Source of the DNA: Phyllobacterium calauticae
GTDB lineage: Bacteria > Pseudomonadota > Alphaproteobacteria > Rhizobiales > Rhizobiaceae
Reading direction: 5' to 3'
DNA: 64,000 bases
Assembly: GCF_019991125.1 (NCBI RefSeq)
Contig: NZ_JAGENB010000005.1
Span: 310,001-374,000 of the forward strand
The notes under the pieces are model-generated. The model searched no databases and was not told where the DNA came from. It worked only from the letters and a program-made list of their open reading frames with translations. This document shows positions 9,070-18,032 of the stretch, piece after piece (position 1 is the stretch's first letter; each line of letters begins with the position of its first letter). The translations under genes and the position numbers were made by a program.

Positions 9070-9981
9070 TTGCGGCAATACACATGGGACGATCTGCAAT
9101 ATTTCCTGGCGGTGGCGCGGACCGGTCAGCTCACGACGGCAGCGCGTCGCCTGCGCACCAATCACGTCACTGTCTCCCGGCGGATCGACAGGCTGGAGGA
9201 GGCACTTTCCGCGCGTCTTTTCGAGCGGAATCCGCGTGGATATATCCTGACGGCACTCGGCGAGAAGCTGATTGAATCGGCTGAAATCATGGAGCGCGAA
9301 GCCGAGCGTTTTCAGAATGAAGCCTCCGGCGGAACGGTCTCGCTCAGCGGTGTCGTGCGCTTGAGCATTCTGGAGGGGATAGCCAATTTCTTCCTGGCGA
9401 ACCGCCTGCCCATCATGGCGCAGTCCTACCCCAGTCTTTCCGTGGAAATGGTGACGATCCAGCAGATTGTCTCGCTGTCGCGCCGCGAGGCGGATTTGTC
9501 GATCACACTGAATCCGACACGCACGGGTCCCTATCATCAGGAAAAACTGATGCCCTACCGCTTGTTCATCTATGGGGCGAAAGACTATCTCGCCCGGCAT
9601 CCGGCGATCCGGCAACGCGCCGATCTCTCCGCTCACCGCTTCATCGGCTATATCGAGGATATGATTTTCACGCCCGGGCTCGACTATATGCGCGAGATTC
9701 TTCCCGGTCTGCGGCCGGCCTACCAGAGCTCAAGCATTTTTGCCCAGTTGAGCGCCGCCCGCTCGGGTTTCGGGCTTTGCATCCTGCCCTACTTCATTGC
9801 CTACAATTATCCGGAACTGGTGCCGGTGCTGCCAAAGGAAATGCACCTCAATCGCGATTACTGGCTGATCTGCCATGAGGATATTGTCAACACGCCGCGC
9901 ATCCGCGTGCTCAGCGATTTCATCCGCTCGGAGGTTGGCAGCCAGACGGCGATTTTTGGCGGCTATCCCCTGCTTGATTGA
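9070..9981 (+). CDS. LysR-family transcriptional regulator
   Basis: LysR-type regulator, 303 aa. Winged helix-turn-helix at about 5-65 (LQYFLAVARTGQLTTAARRLRTNHVTVSRRIDRLEEAL), then an effector-binding domain. The only start that keeps the HTH is TTG at 9070; ATG 9059 and GTG 9063 are in other frames. Divergent from the branched-chain-type ABC operon and presumably its regulator. The last 19 bases overlap the 3' end of the convergent flavoprotein gene, so the two mRNAs share antisense sequence. Confidence 0.88.
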   Translation: MRQYTWDDLQYFLAVARTGQLTTAARRLRTNHVTVSRRIDRLEEALSARLFERNPRGYILTALGEKLIESAEIMEREAERFQNEASGGTVSLSGVVRLSILEGIANFFLANRLPIMAQSYPSLSVEMVTIQQIVSLSRREADLSITLNPTRTGPYHQEKLMPYRLFIYGAKDYLARHPAIRQRADLSAHRFIGYIEDMIFTPGLDYMREILPGLRPAYQSSSIFAQLSAARSGFGLCILPYFIAYNYPELVPVLPKEMHLNRDYWLICHEDIVNTPRIRVLSDFIRSEVGSQTAIFGGYPLLD

Positions 9982-11087
9982 AAGCGGGCAGCAGACAGGC
10001 GCGGGGCGATGTTTGCCAGACCATCCGGCAAGGATTGCTGGCGGATGAGCTTGGCAGCAAGCTGCGATAGCGCCGGAGCAGTCTGGATACCATATCCTCC
10101 CTGTCCGGCGAGCCAGAAGAACCCGTCGAGTTCCGTGTCAAATCCCGCAACGGGTGTACGGTCCGGCGCGAAGGTGCGCAGCCCGGCCCAACTCCGTTCG
10201 ACACGGTTGACCGGTATCGTGACCGCCTGTTCATAGCGGTAGAGGCCTTCGGCGAGGATCATGTCGTCCACATAGGCGTCATGCGGTTCCACCGGGGTTT
10301 CATCGCCGGGCGAGACGAACAATCGTCCGCCGTCAGGCTTGAGGTACCAGCTCTCATTGGCATCGTCGACCACTGGCCAGCTGCGGGTGTCGTATCCCTC
10401 CGGCGCGGGCAGCACGGCGACCGAACGGCGCAAGGGGGTAAACCCAAGCGGCTTGCCGCCGAAAATGCCTGCGATGACATCGGCCCATGCGCCGGAAGCG
10501 TTGATGACCGTAGGGGCGCGGAATGTCTGTCCCGGTGTCTCGACCAGCCAAAAGCCGTTCACCCGGTTCGCACGGATGACTTCGCATGACGTGCGAAGTT
10601 CGGCGCCAAGGCCCGTCGCCTTGCGCAGCCAGCCCTGATGCAGGGCATTCACGTCGATGTCCTGCGCTTCAGCCTGATAGCAGACCGCCTTGATATGATC
10701 GCGGTTGAGGATAGGCACCATTTCCACGGCCCGGTCTACGCTGATCTCCTCGACATTGACGCCGTTTTTGATCATGTCCTCGCAGCTTGCAATGCCGGTT
10801 TCATCGGCGATCGTGAGGGCACCACGGGGTGTCAGCAGCGGTTCGGGAAACAGGTTTGTGTCGCGCTGTTCAAACATCGGCGCGCTGAAATGATTGAGCG
10901 CACGAATGACATCGTTGCCGTAATTGGGGAGGAATATGGCGACGGAACGTCCCGTCGAATGGTAGGCCGGCTGGCTCTCCCGTTCGAGTATGATGACCTT
11001 GTGCGTATGGGCTAGCTCGGCGGCTACGCCAACGCCGGCAATGCCGGCGCCGATGATGAGAATGTCGGTGTCGATGATGTCGGTCAT
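9963..11087 (-). CDS. FAD-dependent D-amino acid dehydrogenase-like oxidoreductase
   Basis: DAO-family flavoprotein, 374 aa. GAGIAG dinucleotide motif at 13-18, HSTGRS at 43-48, LRRSVAVL in the middle, GLRTFAPDRTPVAGF and GQGGYGIQTAPA near the C-terminus. From memory, length and motif order match Pseudomonas aeruginosa D-arginine dehydrogenase closely. The acidic residue which in that enzyme reads the guanidinium (Glu87) appears to be replaced in the segment LTPRGALTIAD, so arginine may not be the substrate. Last gene of the ten-gene minus-strand cluster starting at the ureohydrolase; its ATG overlaps the amidase stop by 4 bases. Likely oxidises an imported amino acid or amine. Confidence 0.78.
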   Translation of the reverse strand: MTDIIDTDILIIGAGIAGVGVAAELAHTHKVIILERESQPAYHSTGRSVAIFLPNYGNDVIRALNHFSAPMFEQRDTNLFPEPLLTPRGALTIADETGIASCEDMIKNGVNVEEISVDRAVEMVPILNRDHIKAVCYQAEAQDIDVNALHQGWLRKATGLGAELRTSCEVIRANRVNGFWLVETPGQTFRAPTVINASGAWADVIAGIFGGKPLGFTPLRRSVAVLPAPEGYDTRSWPVVDDANESWYLKPDGGRLFVSPGDETPVEPHDAYVDDMILAEGLYRYEQAVTIPVNRVERSWAGLRTFAPDRTPVAGFDTELDGFFWLAGQGGYGIQTAPALSQLAAKLIRQQSLPDGLANIAPRLSAARFQSSRG

Positions 11088-11863
11088 GTCCGCGTCAGGT
11101 CTTTCAGATAGGGATTGCTGTCAATCGACGCTGCAAAGGCGTGCCGGTCGATGTCGGCAAAAACCAGGTGTTCATTGGCGTCCGTGCAGGCAGCGACGAG
11201 GCTGCCATCCGGCGCGGCTATACGGGAGAGGCCGGCAAAAGTGAAGCGTTCGTCGCTGCCGGCGTGATTGACATAGGCGACAAATATCTGGTTTTCGAAC
11301 GCGCGTACCTGAATCATGTGCGCGGCGATGAATTCCCCGGATGGGCCCGCGGGAAGCGCCGTCGGCACGAGGATCATCTGTGCTCCCGCCTGCGCCAGGC
11401 GGCGGACATTCTCCGGAAATTCCACATCGTAGCAGATCAGCATGCCCAGCTTCAGCCCGGCAAGCGGCACAATGCAGCTGGCCGGTTTTGCCGGGGTAAA
11501 CAGGGCCCGCTCATAATCGCCATAGAGATGCGATTTCCTGTAGATGGCAGGCTGGGTATCACCACAGACAAAGGCCGCACTGTTGTAGATGTGGTCGCCG
11601 TCCCGTTCGGCAAAGCCCGCGATGATGGCTATGGCGTTGGCCTTGGATATGGCCTGCAACCGATCGATCTGTCTGCCATTGGCCGGCTCTGCCAATCCCG
11701 TGATCGTCTCTCCCGCACCGTAACCGGTCAGGGCGAGTTCCGGGGCGACAAGCAGGTCGGCACCTGCTTTGGCGGCAGCTTTTGCGGCTTGCTCGATGCG
11801 TGCCAGATTGGCGCTGACATCGCCGCAAACCGCCTGCATCTGGAGTGCTGCCATCCGCATCAT
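11084..11863 (-). CDS. Nitrilase-superfamily carbon-nitrogen hydrolase (amidase-like)
   Basis: 259 aa; cytoplasmic C-N hydrolase with the full Glu-Lys-Cys triad: Glu42 in APELALTGYG, Lys110 in YRKSHLYG, Cys144 in LICYDVEFPE. Such enzymes cleave amides, N-carbamoyl amines or nitriles. The CYDVEFPE form points to the amidase/omega-amidase/N-carbamoyl branches rather than true nitrilase. Coupled by ATGA overlaps to the permease gene upstream and the flavoprotein gene downstream. In this setting it may remove an amide or carbamoyl group from the polyamine-like or guanidino compound taken up; that is inference. Confidence 0.83.
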   Translation of the reverse strand: MMRMAALQMQAVCGDVSANLARIEQAAKAAAKAGADLLVAPELALTGYGAGETITGLAEPANGRQIDRLQAISKANAIAIIAGFAERDGDHIYNSAAFVCGDTQPAIYRKSHLYGDYERALFTPAKPASCIVPLAGLKLGMLICYDVEFPENVRRLAQAGAQMILVPTALPAGPSGEFIAAHMIQVRAFENQIFVAYVNHAGSDERFTFAGLSRIAAPDGSLVAACTDANEHLVFADIDRHAFAASIDSNPYLKDLTRT

Positions 11864-12660
11864 TTGTCGTCCGTGGCCATGGCACCAAGCAGCTTGGGCA
11901 GGTCGCCGAATTTTGCAACCAGCGAGAAGATCACGGCGGCGGTGGCGACGAAGAGAATGGTCACCGAGGCCATGGTCGGCGTATAGCCGTAGCGCAGCGC
12001 ATTGAAAATCTTGATGGGGAGCGTTTCCAGCGTAAAGCCGACGGTCATGTAGGCAACGATATACTCGTTGAGCGACAAGACGAAAGCGAAGGCATAGCCG
12101 GAAACCAGATAGGGCAGGATCAGCGGCAGGATGACCGTGCGGAAAATGGTGCGGTCACTCGCGCCCATGGTGGCCGCAGCCTCGACGAAGGAGCGGTCGA
12201 TGGATGAAAAGCCGAGCGACAGCGTCACCAGCGGCAGGGTGACGAAGAAGATCGCGTGACCGATGACAGCGGTCCAAGGCTGACCATAGAAGCCGGTGGT
12301 GGCCCAGAATGTCAGAAGGCCGAGCGCGGTGATGACCGGCGGCAGCGTGAACGGCGCAATGCCGAGGACCTGAAAGATGTTGGCCCACGGTGCAATGCGC
12401 CGCCACAGGAACCATGCAAGCGGCAGCGCAATCAGCACGGCCAAAGCCGCCGACGTGGTGGCGAGGATGACCGAGGCAACGAGAGCACTGCGCCATTCCG
12501 GATTGAGGAAGATTTCGCCGTACCAGGCCAGCGAAAAGCCCTGCGGCGGAAAGGCAAGCGTCTGCTTCGCGTTGACCGACACGCCGGCAACCACGATGAG
12601 CGGAAGCGCCAGAAACAGGCCGATGACAAGGAAGTAGAAGCGTCGGAGTGCGGTCATCAT
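11860..12660 (-). CDS. Polyamine-type ABC permease (PotC-like)
   Basis: 266 aa, six predicted membrane helices, with the binding-protein-dependent transport loop EAAATMGASDRTIFRTVILPLILP that docks the ATPase (EAA motif). N-terminal helix FYFLVIGLFLALPLIVVAGVS. Belongs to the spermidine/putrescine/opine transporter class. The start overlaps the PotB-like stop (ATGA). Confidence 0.87.
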   Translation of the reverse strand: MMTALRRFYFLVIGLFLALPLIVVAGVSVNAKQTLAFPPQGFSLAWYGEIFLNPEWRSALVASVILATTSAALAVLIALPLAWFLWRRIAPWANIFQVLGIAPFTLPPVITALGLLTFWATTGFYGQPWTAVIGHAIFFVTLPLVTLSLGFSSIDRSFVEAAATMGASDRTIFRTVILPLILPYLVSGYAFAFVLSLNEYIVAYMTVGFTLETLPIKIFNALRYGYTPTMASVTILFVATAAVIFSLVAKFGDLPKLLGAMATDDK

Positions 12661-13511
12661 GCCTTTTCTCCCTTGCGTCCGATCAGCAATGTCAGGGCCA
12701 CCAGACCAAGCGTCACAAGCACCAGAAACACGGCCATGGCCGCCGCAAACGGCATATTGGACTGGTAGATCGCCTGATCGGTGATGAGGACGGAGAGCGT
12801 CCAGTGCTGCGGCCTGCCAAGAATCTGCGGCAGCAGATACGAGCCCAGCGCGAAGATGAACACCATGATCAGCGTCGCCATGATCGTGTTGCGCAGCGCC
12901 GGCACAAGCACGTTGAAGAAGGCGCGCACCGGCGACGAGCCCAATGTCCGCGCCGCCTCCATCAGGGTGGGATCGAGCCGGACAAGGGCGGGATAAAGGA
13001 CAAGGACCGTATAGGGAAGCGCCTGATAGACCATACCCGTCAGCACCGCGCCGAAGCTCGGTGACAGGGCGACGGCCTGTTTCATCAACCCCAGTTGGAC
13101 AAGAATGTTGGTGATCCCCGCCGTGCGGGAAAACAGGGTGGACCAGGCAAAGCCGATGATGACTTCCGACAGCGACAGTACGGAAAGCAACGCCACGAGC
13201 CAGATCACCTGCAACCGGCGCGGCAGCTTGGACAGGAGATAGGTGAAGGGCAGGGCAAGCACGACGCAGCAGATGGCGACAGTGACAGCCAGCATCAGCG
13301 AGAAGCCGAGAACGCCGCCGAAGAAGACGCTGAGAAAGCGCTCGTAATTGGAGAAGACGAAGGCAGGCGTATAGAAGCCGCCCTGCTGGCGCTGGAAGAA
13401 ACTCACGACGATCATGGTGCCGAACGGCACCACGAAAAACACCAGCAGCATGCCGGCGGGGAAAAACAGCGGCCCGTAATCGGCTATGGATTGGGGGGCT
13501 TCGCGCTTCAT
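12657..13511 (-). CDS. Polyamine-type ABC permease (PotB-like)
   Basis: 284 aa permease with six membrane helices and an EAA loop (EAARTLGSSPVRAFFNVLVPAL). ATG 13511 overlaps the stop of the PotA-like gene by 4 bases. Partner of the PotC-like permease. Confidence 0.87.
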   Translation of the reverse strand: MKREAPQSIADYGPLFFPAGMLLVFFVVPFGTMIVVSFFQRQQGGFYTPAFVFSNYERFLSVFFGGVLGFSLMLAVTVAICCVVLALPFTYLLSKLPRRLQVIWLVALLSVLSLSEVIIGFAWSTLFSRTAGITNILVQLGLMKQAVALSPSFGAVLTGMVYQALPYTVLVLYPALVRLDPTLMEAARTLGSSPVRAFFNVLVPALRNTIMATLIMVFIFALGSYLLPQILGRPQHWTLSVLITDQAIYQSNMPFAAAMAVFLVLVTLGLVALTLLIGRKGEKA

Positions 13512-14545
13512 TGTTTCAGCACCACGCAGACATCGGGGGCAAGCACGATGCCGACCTGTTGTCCGGCTGTCACCTCAGGCCGGGCACGCGGCGTCGAGAC
13601 GGCGACGATCTGCTTGCCGCCCGCTTCGACGAAAGTCTCTATGGTGCCGCCGAGATCGCGCACGAAGGTCACGGTGCCGTTGATGGCGCCATTGCCCGGC
13701 GCTGTCAGGTGCACATCTTCCGGCCGCACGGAAATCGTTGCTTTCTGCAGGCCTGCAGGCAGGAGAAGACCGGGCACGCTGTGCCCGAAGATGGTGGCGG
13801 CGCCCGAACTGTCGGCCGTTGTTTCTATGAGATTTGTCGAGCCGATGAAGTCGGCGACAAACGTATCGGCGGGTTTGCGGTAGATTTCGATCGGCGAGGC
13901 GGCCTGGCGGATATGGCCGCCATTCATGACCACCACCGTATCGGCCATGGTCATGGCCTCGCGCTGGTCGTGGGTCACCACGATGGTGGTGATGCCGAGC
14001 TTCTGCTGCAGCTGCCGCAGTTCCACCTGCATCGCTTCACGCAGCTTTGCATCGAGCGCCGAGAGCGGCTCGTCCAGCAGGAACAGTTTGGGCGAAAGCG
14101 CCAAAGCGCGGGCGATGGCCACGCGCTGGCGCTGGCCGCCGGACAGTTTCGAAACGGGCCGGTCGCCGTAGCCGGGCAGGTGGATCAGGGCCAGCAGTTC
14201 ATCGACGCGCTTTTTCTGGTCTTCGCGGCCTTTGCCGCGAATGCGCAGGGGATAGGCGATGTTCTCGCCCACGCTCAAATGCGGGAACAGGGCCAGCGAC
14301 TGGAACACCATGCCCAGATTGCGCTTGTGGGTCGGCACCTTGGTGATGTCTTCGCCGTCGAGCAGGATTGAGCCGCCGGTCGGATCGTCGAGCCCGGCAA
14401 TCATCCGCAGGAGCGTGGTCTTGCCGCAGCCCGATGGCCCGAGCATGCACACAAACGTGCCGTGCGGCACGGAAAGCTGCACATTCTCCACGGCGGTAAA
14501 TGTACCAAATTGCTTGGTTACACCGTTCAATACCAGTCCGGACAT
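13508..14545 (-). CDS. Polyamine-type ABC ATPase (PotA-like)
   Basis: 345 aa ATPase of the spermidine/putrescine/iron class. Walker A GPSGCGKTT near 37-45, signature LSGGQRQRVAIARALALSP, Walker B LFLLDEPLSALD, H-loop VVTHDQREAM, then a C-terminal TOBE regulatory domain (about 270-345). Lies 130 bases downstream of its binding-protein gene; a rho-independent hairpin with T-run stands in that gap, so this ATPase and the permeases are expected at lower level than the binding protein. Confidence 0.9.
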   Translation of the reverse strand: MSGLVLNGVTKQFGTFTAVENVQLSVPHGTFVCMLGPSGCGKTTLLRMIAGLDDPTGGSILLDGEDITKVPTHKRNLGMVFQSLALFPHLSVGENIAYPLRIRGKGREDQKKRVDELLALIHLPGYGDRPVSKLSGGQRQRVAIARALALSPKLFLLDEPLSALDAKLREAMQVELRQLQQKLGITTIVVTHDQREAMTMADTVVVMNGGHIRQAASPIEIYRKPADTFVADFIGSTNLIETTADSSGAATIFGHSVPGLLLPAGLQKATISVRPEDVHLTAPGNGAINGTVTFVRDLGGTIETFVEAGGKQIVAVSTPRARPEVTAGQQVGIVLAPDVCVVLKQ

Positions 14546-14570
14546 CGAGCCCTCGTTTCATTCGTCATCG

Positions 14571-14606
14571 TTAAAAAGAAACCCGGTTCGGAATAGGCCG
14601 GGTTTC
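14571..14606 (-). terminator. Intra-operonic rho-independent terminator/attenuator
   Basis: On the minus strand a perfect 9-bp stem GAAACCCGG/CCGGGTTTC (arms 14598-14606 and 14578-14586, 11-base loop) is followed by TTTTT. It lies between the PotD-like gene and the PotA-like gene of the same transport system, where partial termination would favour the binding protein. Confidence 0.8.
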
Positions 14607-14674
14607 ACCTTTGTACAATCCGGCAGGCTGCCGCCGGTTCCGGAAAGCGTATCCGCAACCGGCGGCAAACGCGA

Positions 14675-15763
14675 TCAGCCAACGATCAGCTCGGTCCATT
14701 TCTGGTTGAGGAAGTCGGCCTTGGTCGTCAAAAGGTCGTAGCGCGGCAGGATCGGTTCGATGTCCGACGATACAGCCGCGAACTCCTTTTCATTCAGGTC
14801 GAGCAGTTCGCGCTTGACCGTCGGAGCCGTCCCCACCTTGCGGGACAGGGTCGCCTGAATGGCTGGCTGGCTCATGTAATCGATGAAGATATGCGCTTCG
14901 TCGATCTTCTTTGATGCGCGCGACACCGCCCAGCAGCCTGAATCCTGGACGCCGCCTTCCTTCGGGAAGGTGGAGCGGACAGGATGCCCCTCAGACGCTG
15001 CCAGGCCGGTAACGTCATGATAATACTGGCCCATCGGGATTTCACCTGATTTCAGCGCCTGTTCGAACTGCGCTTCGTCGCGGTACCACAGCCGGACATT
15101 CGGCTTCACTTCGGCCAGCTTGTCGAAGACCTTGAGGATGCCTTCCTCCGTATCGAGGGCATTGGTGCCGCCGAAGAAGGTTTTTGCCGTCACTTCCAGA
15201 AGGAACGAGTTGGAAACGAGGGCAAGCAGGCCGAGTTTGTCGGCGTTTGCCGGATCCCAGAAGGCCTGCCAGGATGTCGGCGCTTCCTTGTAGACATCGG
15301 TGTTGGTCACGAGCGTGATATACCATGCGACCGCGCCGATACCGGCGATGCGTCCATCGGGATATTTGTTGATGAAACGGTCGAGCAGGTTCTTCGCGTT
15401 CGGCAGTTTTGCCGTGTCAAGCGGCGTCCAGAGTTCGGTCGACTGGCCCTTGATCATGGCAACCTGCGACATCATCGAAATATCGGCGGGGGCAGCACCG
15501 GCCTTGGCAGCCTGTTCAAGCTGAACCAGCCAGGCTTCGCCCGTCGGTTCTGCGACGGATTCAACTGCAATGCCGGTTGCCTTGGTGAATTCCGGGAAAA
15601 TGTTCTTGTCGAACGAATTCTTGAAGTAGCCGCCATAGACGCCGATTTTCAGGGACTTGTCCTGCGCGCGCAGCACGGACGGCATGGCAAGCATTGCGGT
15701 GCCCAAAGCCCCGGCAGCCAGCACGGTACGCCGGTTGACGGCTGTTTTGATAATTGTATCCAT
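14675..15763 (-). CDS. Polyamine-type ABC substrate-binding protein (PotD-like)
   Basis: 362 aa periplasmic binding protein of the spermidine/putrescine class. The N-terminus MDTIIKTAVNRRTVLAAGALG has a twin-arginine pair before the hydrophobic stretch, so Tat export is possible, with cleavage near LRAQD. Internal features such as GIGAVAWYITLVTNTD and QYYHDVTGLAASEG are typical. Strong expression relative to the downstream genes is suggested by the hairpin at 14571-14606. The ligand may be a polyamine, opine or other cationic amine. Confidence 0.86.
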   Translation of the reverse strand: MDTIIKTAVNRRTVLAAGALGTAMLAMPSVLRAQDKSLKIGVYGGYFKNSFDKNIFPEFTKATGIAVESVAEPTGEAWLVQLEQAAKAGAAPADISMMSQVAMIKGQSTELWTPLDTAKLPNAKNLLDRFINKYPDGRIAGIGAVAWYITLVTNTDVYKEAPTSWQAFWDPANADKLGLLALVSNSFLLEVTAKTFFGGTNALDTEEGILKVFDKLAEVKPNVRLWYRDEAQFEQALKSGEIPMGQYYHDVTGLAASEGHPVRSTFPKEGGVQDSGCWAVSRASKKIDEAHIFIDYMSQPAIQATLSRKVGTAPTVKRELLDLNEKEFAAVSSDIEPILPRYDLLTTKADFLNQKWTELIVG

Positions 15764-15831
15764 AGTCCGATCTCCTTCTTGTTGGCCAGTTTCTGGCTGA
15801 TTCCCACTCTTTTACCAACACTGCGCGCGCT

Positions 15832-16479
15832 CTAGCGCTGTGCGGTACGAAGTTCCAGTTTCTTAGTGTAGCGCGTCAGCGGATAGCACAGAACAAAATA
15901 GATCAATGCCACCAGCCCGTAGACGGTGAAAGGTTCGAAAGTTGCATTGTTGATGGCGTTCGAAGTCCTGACCAGTTCCTCAAATCCGATGATCGACGTC
16001 AAAGCCGTGCTCTTGATCAACTGCACGAGAAAACCGACTGTCGGTGCCCGTGTTATGGCAAAGGCCTGCGGCAGGATGACCAGCCGCAACTGTGCGAAAT
16101 AATGCAGGCCAAGACTGCTGCCGGCGTCCCACTGTCCGTCCGGCAGCGATTGCACGCCGCCCCGCCAGATTTCGGCAAGGAATGCACTGGCGCAGAGCGT
16201 GAGGCCCAGCACCGCGGCCGTCCAGGCTTCGATGCGGAAGCCGAGCAGCGGCAGGCCGAAGAACAGCAGAAACAGCTGCATCAGCAGCGGCGTTCCCTGA
16301 AACAGGCCGATGTAATATTGGGCGCCGCGCCGCAGCCAGTTGCGTTTCGAGATGCGTGCCAGGAGGATAGCCACGCCGACGATGGCACCACCGGTGAAAG
16401 CAACGATGGAAAGCAATACTGTCCAGCGGGCTGCCAGCAGCAGATTACGTGCTATGTCCCAGAAGGTGAATTCGATCAT
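15832..16479 (-). CDS. Polar amino acid-type ABC permease (HisM/GlnP-like)
   Basis: 215 aa permease with the HEQRo signature: N-terminal WTVLLSIVAF, YIGLFQGTPLLMQLFLLFFGLP and the EAA-like loop GSSLGLHYFAQLRLVILPQAF. Overlaps the stop of the sister permease by 4 bases. No matching GlnQ/HisP-type ATPase is encoded in the cluster or elsewhere in the window, so it must borrow one. Confidence 0.87.
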   Translation of the reverse strand: MIEFTFWDIARNLLLAARWTVLLSIVAFTGGAIVGVAILLARISKRNWLRRGAQYYIGLFQGTPLLMQLFLLFFGLPLLGFRIEAWTAAVLGLTLCASAFLAEIWRGGVQSLPDGQWDAGSSLGLHYFAQLRLVILPQAFAITRAPTVGFLVQLIKSTALTSIIGFEELVRTSNAINNATFEPFTVYGLVALIYFVLCYPLTRYTKKLELRTAQR

Positions 16480-17144
16480 GCCATGCCTCCGGCAATCGAT
16501 CGGCGTCCGGCCGCATAGAGCAGCCTGCGCAGGGCGATACTGAGCCCGAGATAGACCAGGGTCACGATGAAATAGGTTTCGAAAGCGCGGAAGGTGCGCG
16601 CCTGAAGCATGTCGGCCTCGTAGGTCAACTCCCGCACGGCGATCTGCGAAACCACGGCGGATTCCAGCATCATGATAACGATCTGGCTGGTCAGGGCAGG
16701 GAAGATAACCTTCAACGCCTGAGGCAGTATGATCTTGATGAAGATGATCCTCGGGCGAAGGCCAAGCGCCTTCGCCGCTTCGGTCTGTCCCTTGTGAACG
16801 GCATCCAGTCCGGCGCCAACGATTTCCGTGCTGTAGGCCGCCATGTTCAGGGTCATGGCAAGGATCGCTGCCGCCACGGGATCAAGGCGGATGCCGAGGC
16901 GCGGCAGGCCGAAAAAGATGAAGAACAGCTGCACCAGAAACGGTGTGTTTCGGATGAGCTCGACGTATCCGGCAACCAGCTTGCGCAGGATTGCATGGCG
17001 GCTGCGGCGCCCGATGGCGCCGAAGATGCTGAGCAATGTGCCAGCGACTGAGGTCACGACGATCAGAAAGACCGTCATGGCCGCACCGCTGGCAATCATG
17101 CCGAGCGCATCGTTCAACCAGCCGAAATCGAGCGCATAACCCAC
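16476..17144 (-). CDS. Polar amino acid-type ABC permease (HisQ/GlnP-like)
   Basis: 222 aa, with YVELIRNTPFLVQLFFIFFGLPRLGI and EAAKALGLRPRIIFIKIILPQAL, the hallmarks of amino acid ABC permeases. Starts 3 bases after the stop of the binding-protein gene. Forms the channel with the downstream 215-aa permease. Confidence 0.87.
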   Translation of the reverse strand: MGYALDFGWLNDALGMIASGAAMTVFLIVVTSVAGTLLSIFGAIGRRSRHAILRKLVAGYVELIRNTPFLVQLFFIFFGLPRLGIRLDPVAAAILAMTLNMAAYSTEIVGAGLDAVHKGQTEAAKALGLRPRIIFIKIILPQALKVIFPALTSQIVIMMLESAVVSQIAVRELTYEADMLQARTFRAFETYFIVTLVYLGLSIALRRLLYAAGRRSIAGGMA

Positions 17145-17147
17145 AGG

Positions 17148-17957
17148 TCAATCCTTGAGATTGGCAGGATTGAGCGGTGTCTTCAGCCAGGCCTCGGAAC
17201 TCTTGTTGAGCGAGCCATCCGCCAGCATCTTCGCGACGGCATCGTTGACAGCCTGCTTGAGACGGTCTTCTTTCTTGTTCAGGGCAATATGCGAGGGAGA
17301 CGTCAGAAGCTGGAATTTCTGTTCCGGTGCAAGGGCTTCCTGCCGCGCGAGCACCTGTGCGCCCACGTCGTTGCCCACCACCATGAGCTGTGTCTGGCCG
17401 GAGATGAAGGCCTGGATGACGGCGTTGTAATTGTCGAAGCGCTTCACATCGGCCGAAGCCGGTGCCGCCGCAGTCAGGGATGTGTCTTCCAGCGTGCCGC
17501 GATTGACGGCAATGCTCTTTCCGGCAAGATCGTCCTTGTTCTTGATCTCAAGCGCCTTCGGCCCGATCACCGCGATGTAGTACGGCGCATAAGGCGCGGC
17601 GAAATCGAGAACCTGTTCGCGTTCCTTGCTGTAGCCGACGCTCATCAGCAGGTCGACGCGATGTTCCGTAAGGTAGGGAATGCGGTTCTGGCCGGTAACG
17701 CTGACAGTCTTGAGCTTGACCTTCAATGCGTCGGCAAGAGCCTGGGCCACGTCGATATCATAACCCTTCAGGGTCATGTCGGCGCTTGCCGACGAGAAAG
17801 GCGGGAAGTCGGCAAAGACACCGACATTGATAACGCCGGCTTTGGTGATGTCGTCGATGGCATCGGCGCGCGCCGCCGTTGCCGACATGGCGATGGTTGC
17901 ACCACCCAGCAGCAGAAGCGCGGCAAAGGATGATTTGAGCGTGGTTTTGAATGTCAT
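17148..17957 (-). CDS. Polar amino acid-type ABC substrate-binding protein
   Basis: 269 aa family 3 periplasmic binding protein. Signal peptide to about residue 31 (ATAARADA), then the typical opening ITKAGVINVGVFADFPPFSS and the GYDIDVAQALADALKVKLKTV block. I chose ATG 17957, preceded by AAGGGG at 7 bases; an upstream in-frame start at 18008 has no support. Lies between the ureohydrolase gene and two permease genes. Ligand likely a basic or guanidino amino acid from context; that is inference. Confidence 0.87.
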   Translation of the reverse strand: MTFKTTLKSSFAALLLLGGATIAMSATAARADAIDDITKAGVINVGVFADFPPFSSASADMTLKGYDIDVAQALADALKVKLKTVSVTGQNRIPYLTEHRVDLLMSVGYSKEREQVLDFAAPYAPYYIAVIGPKALEIKNKDDLAGKSIAVNRGTLEDTSLTAAAPASADVKRFDNYNAVIQAFISGQTQLMVVGNDVGAQVLARQEALAPEQKFQLLTSPSHIALNKKEDRLKQAVNDAVAKMLADGSLNKSSEAWLKTPLNPANLKD

Positions 17958-18032
17958 GGCAGTCCCCTTCTTGTTATTATGTGACGGTGCGGAATGGTAT
18001 CGCCGCACCGTTTGTTGGTCTGTTGATGCGTG

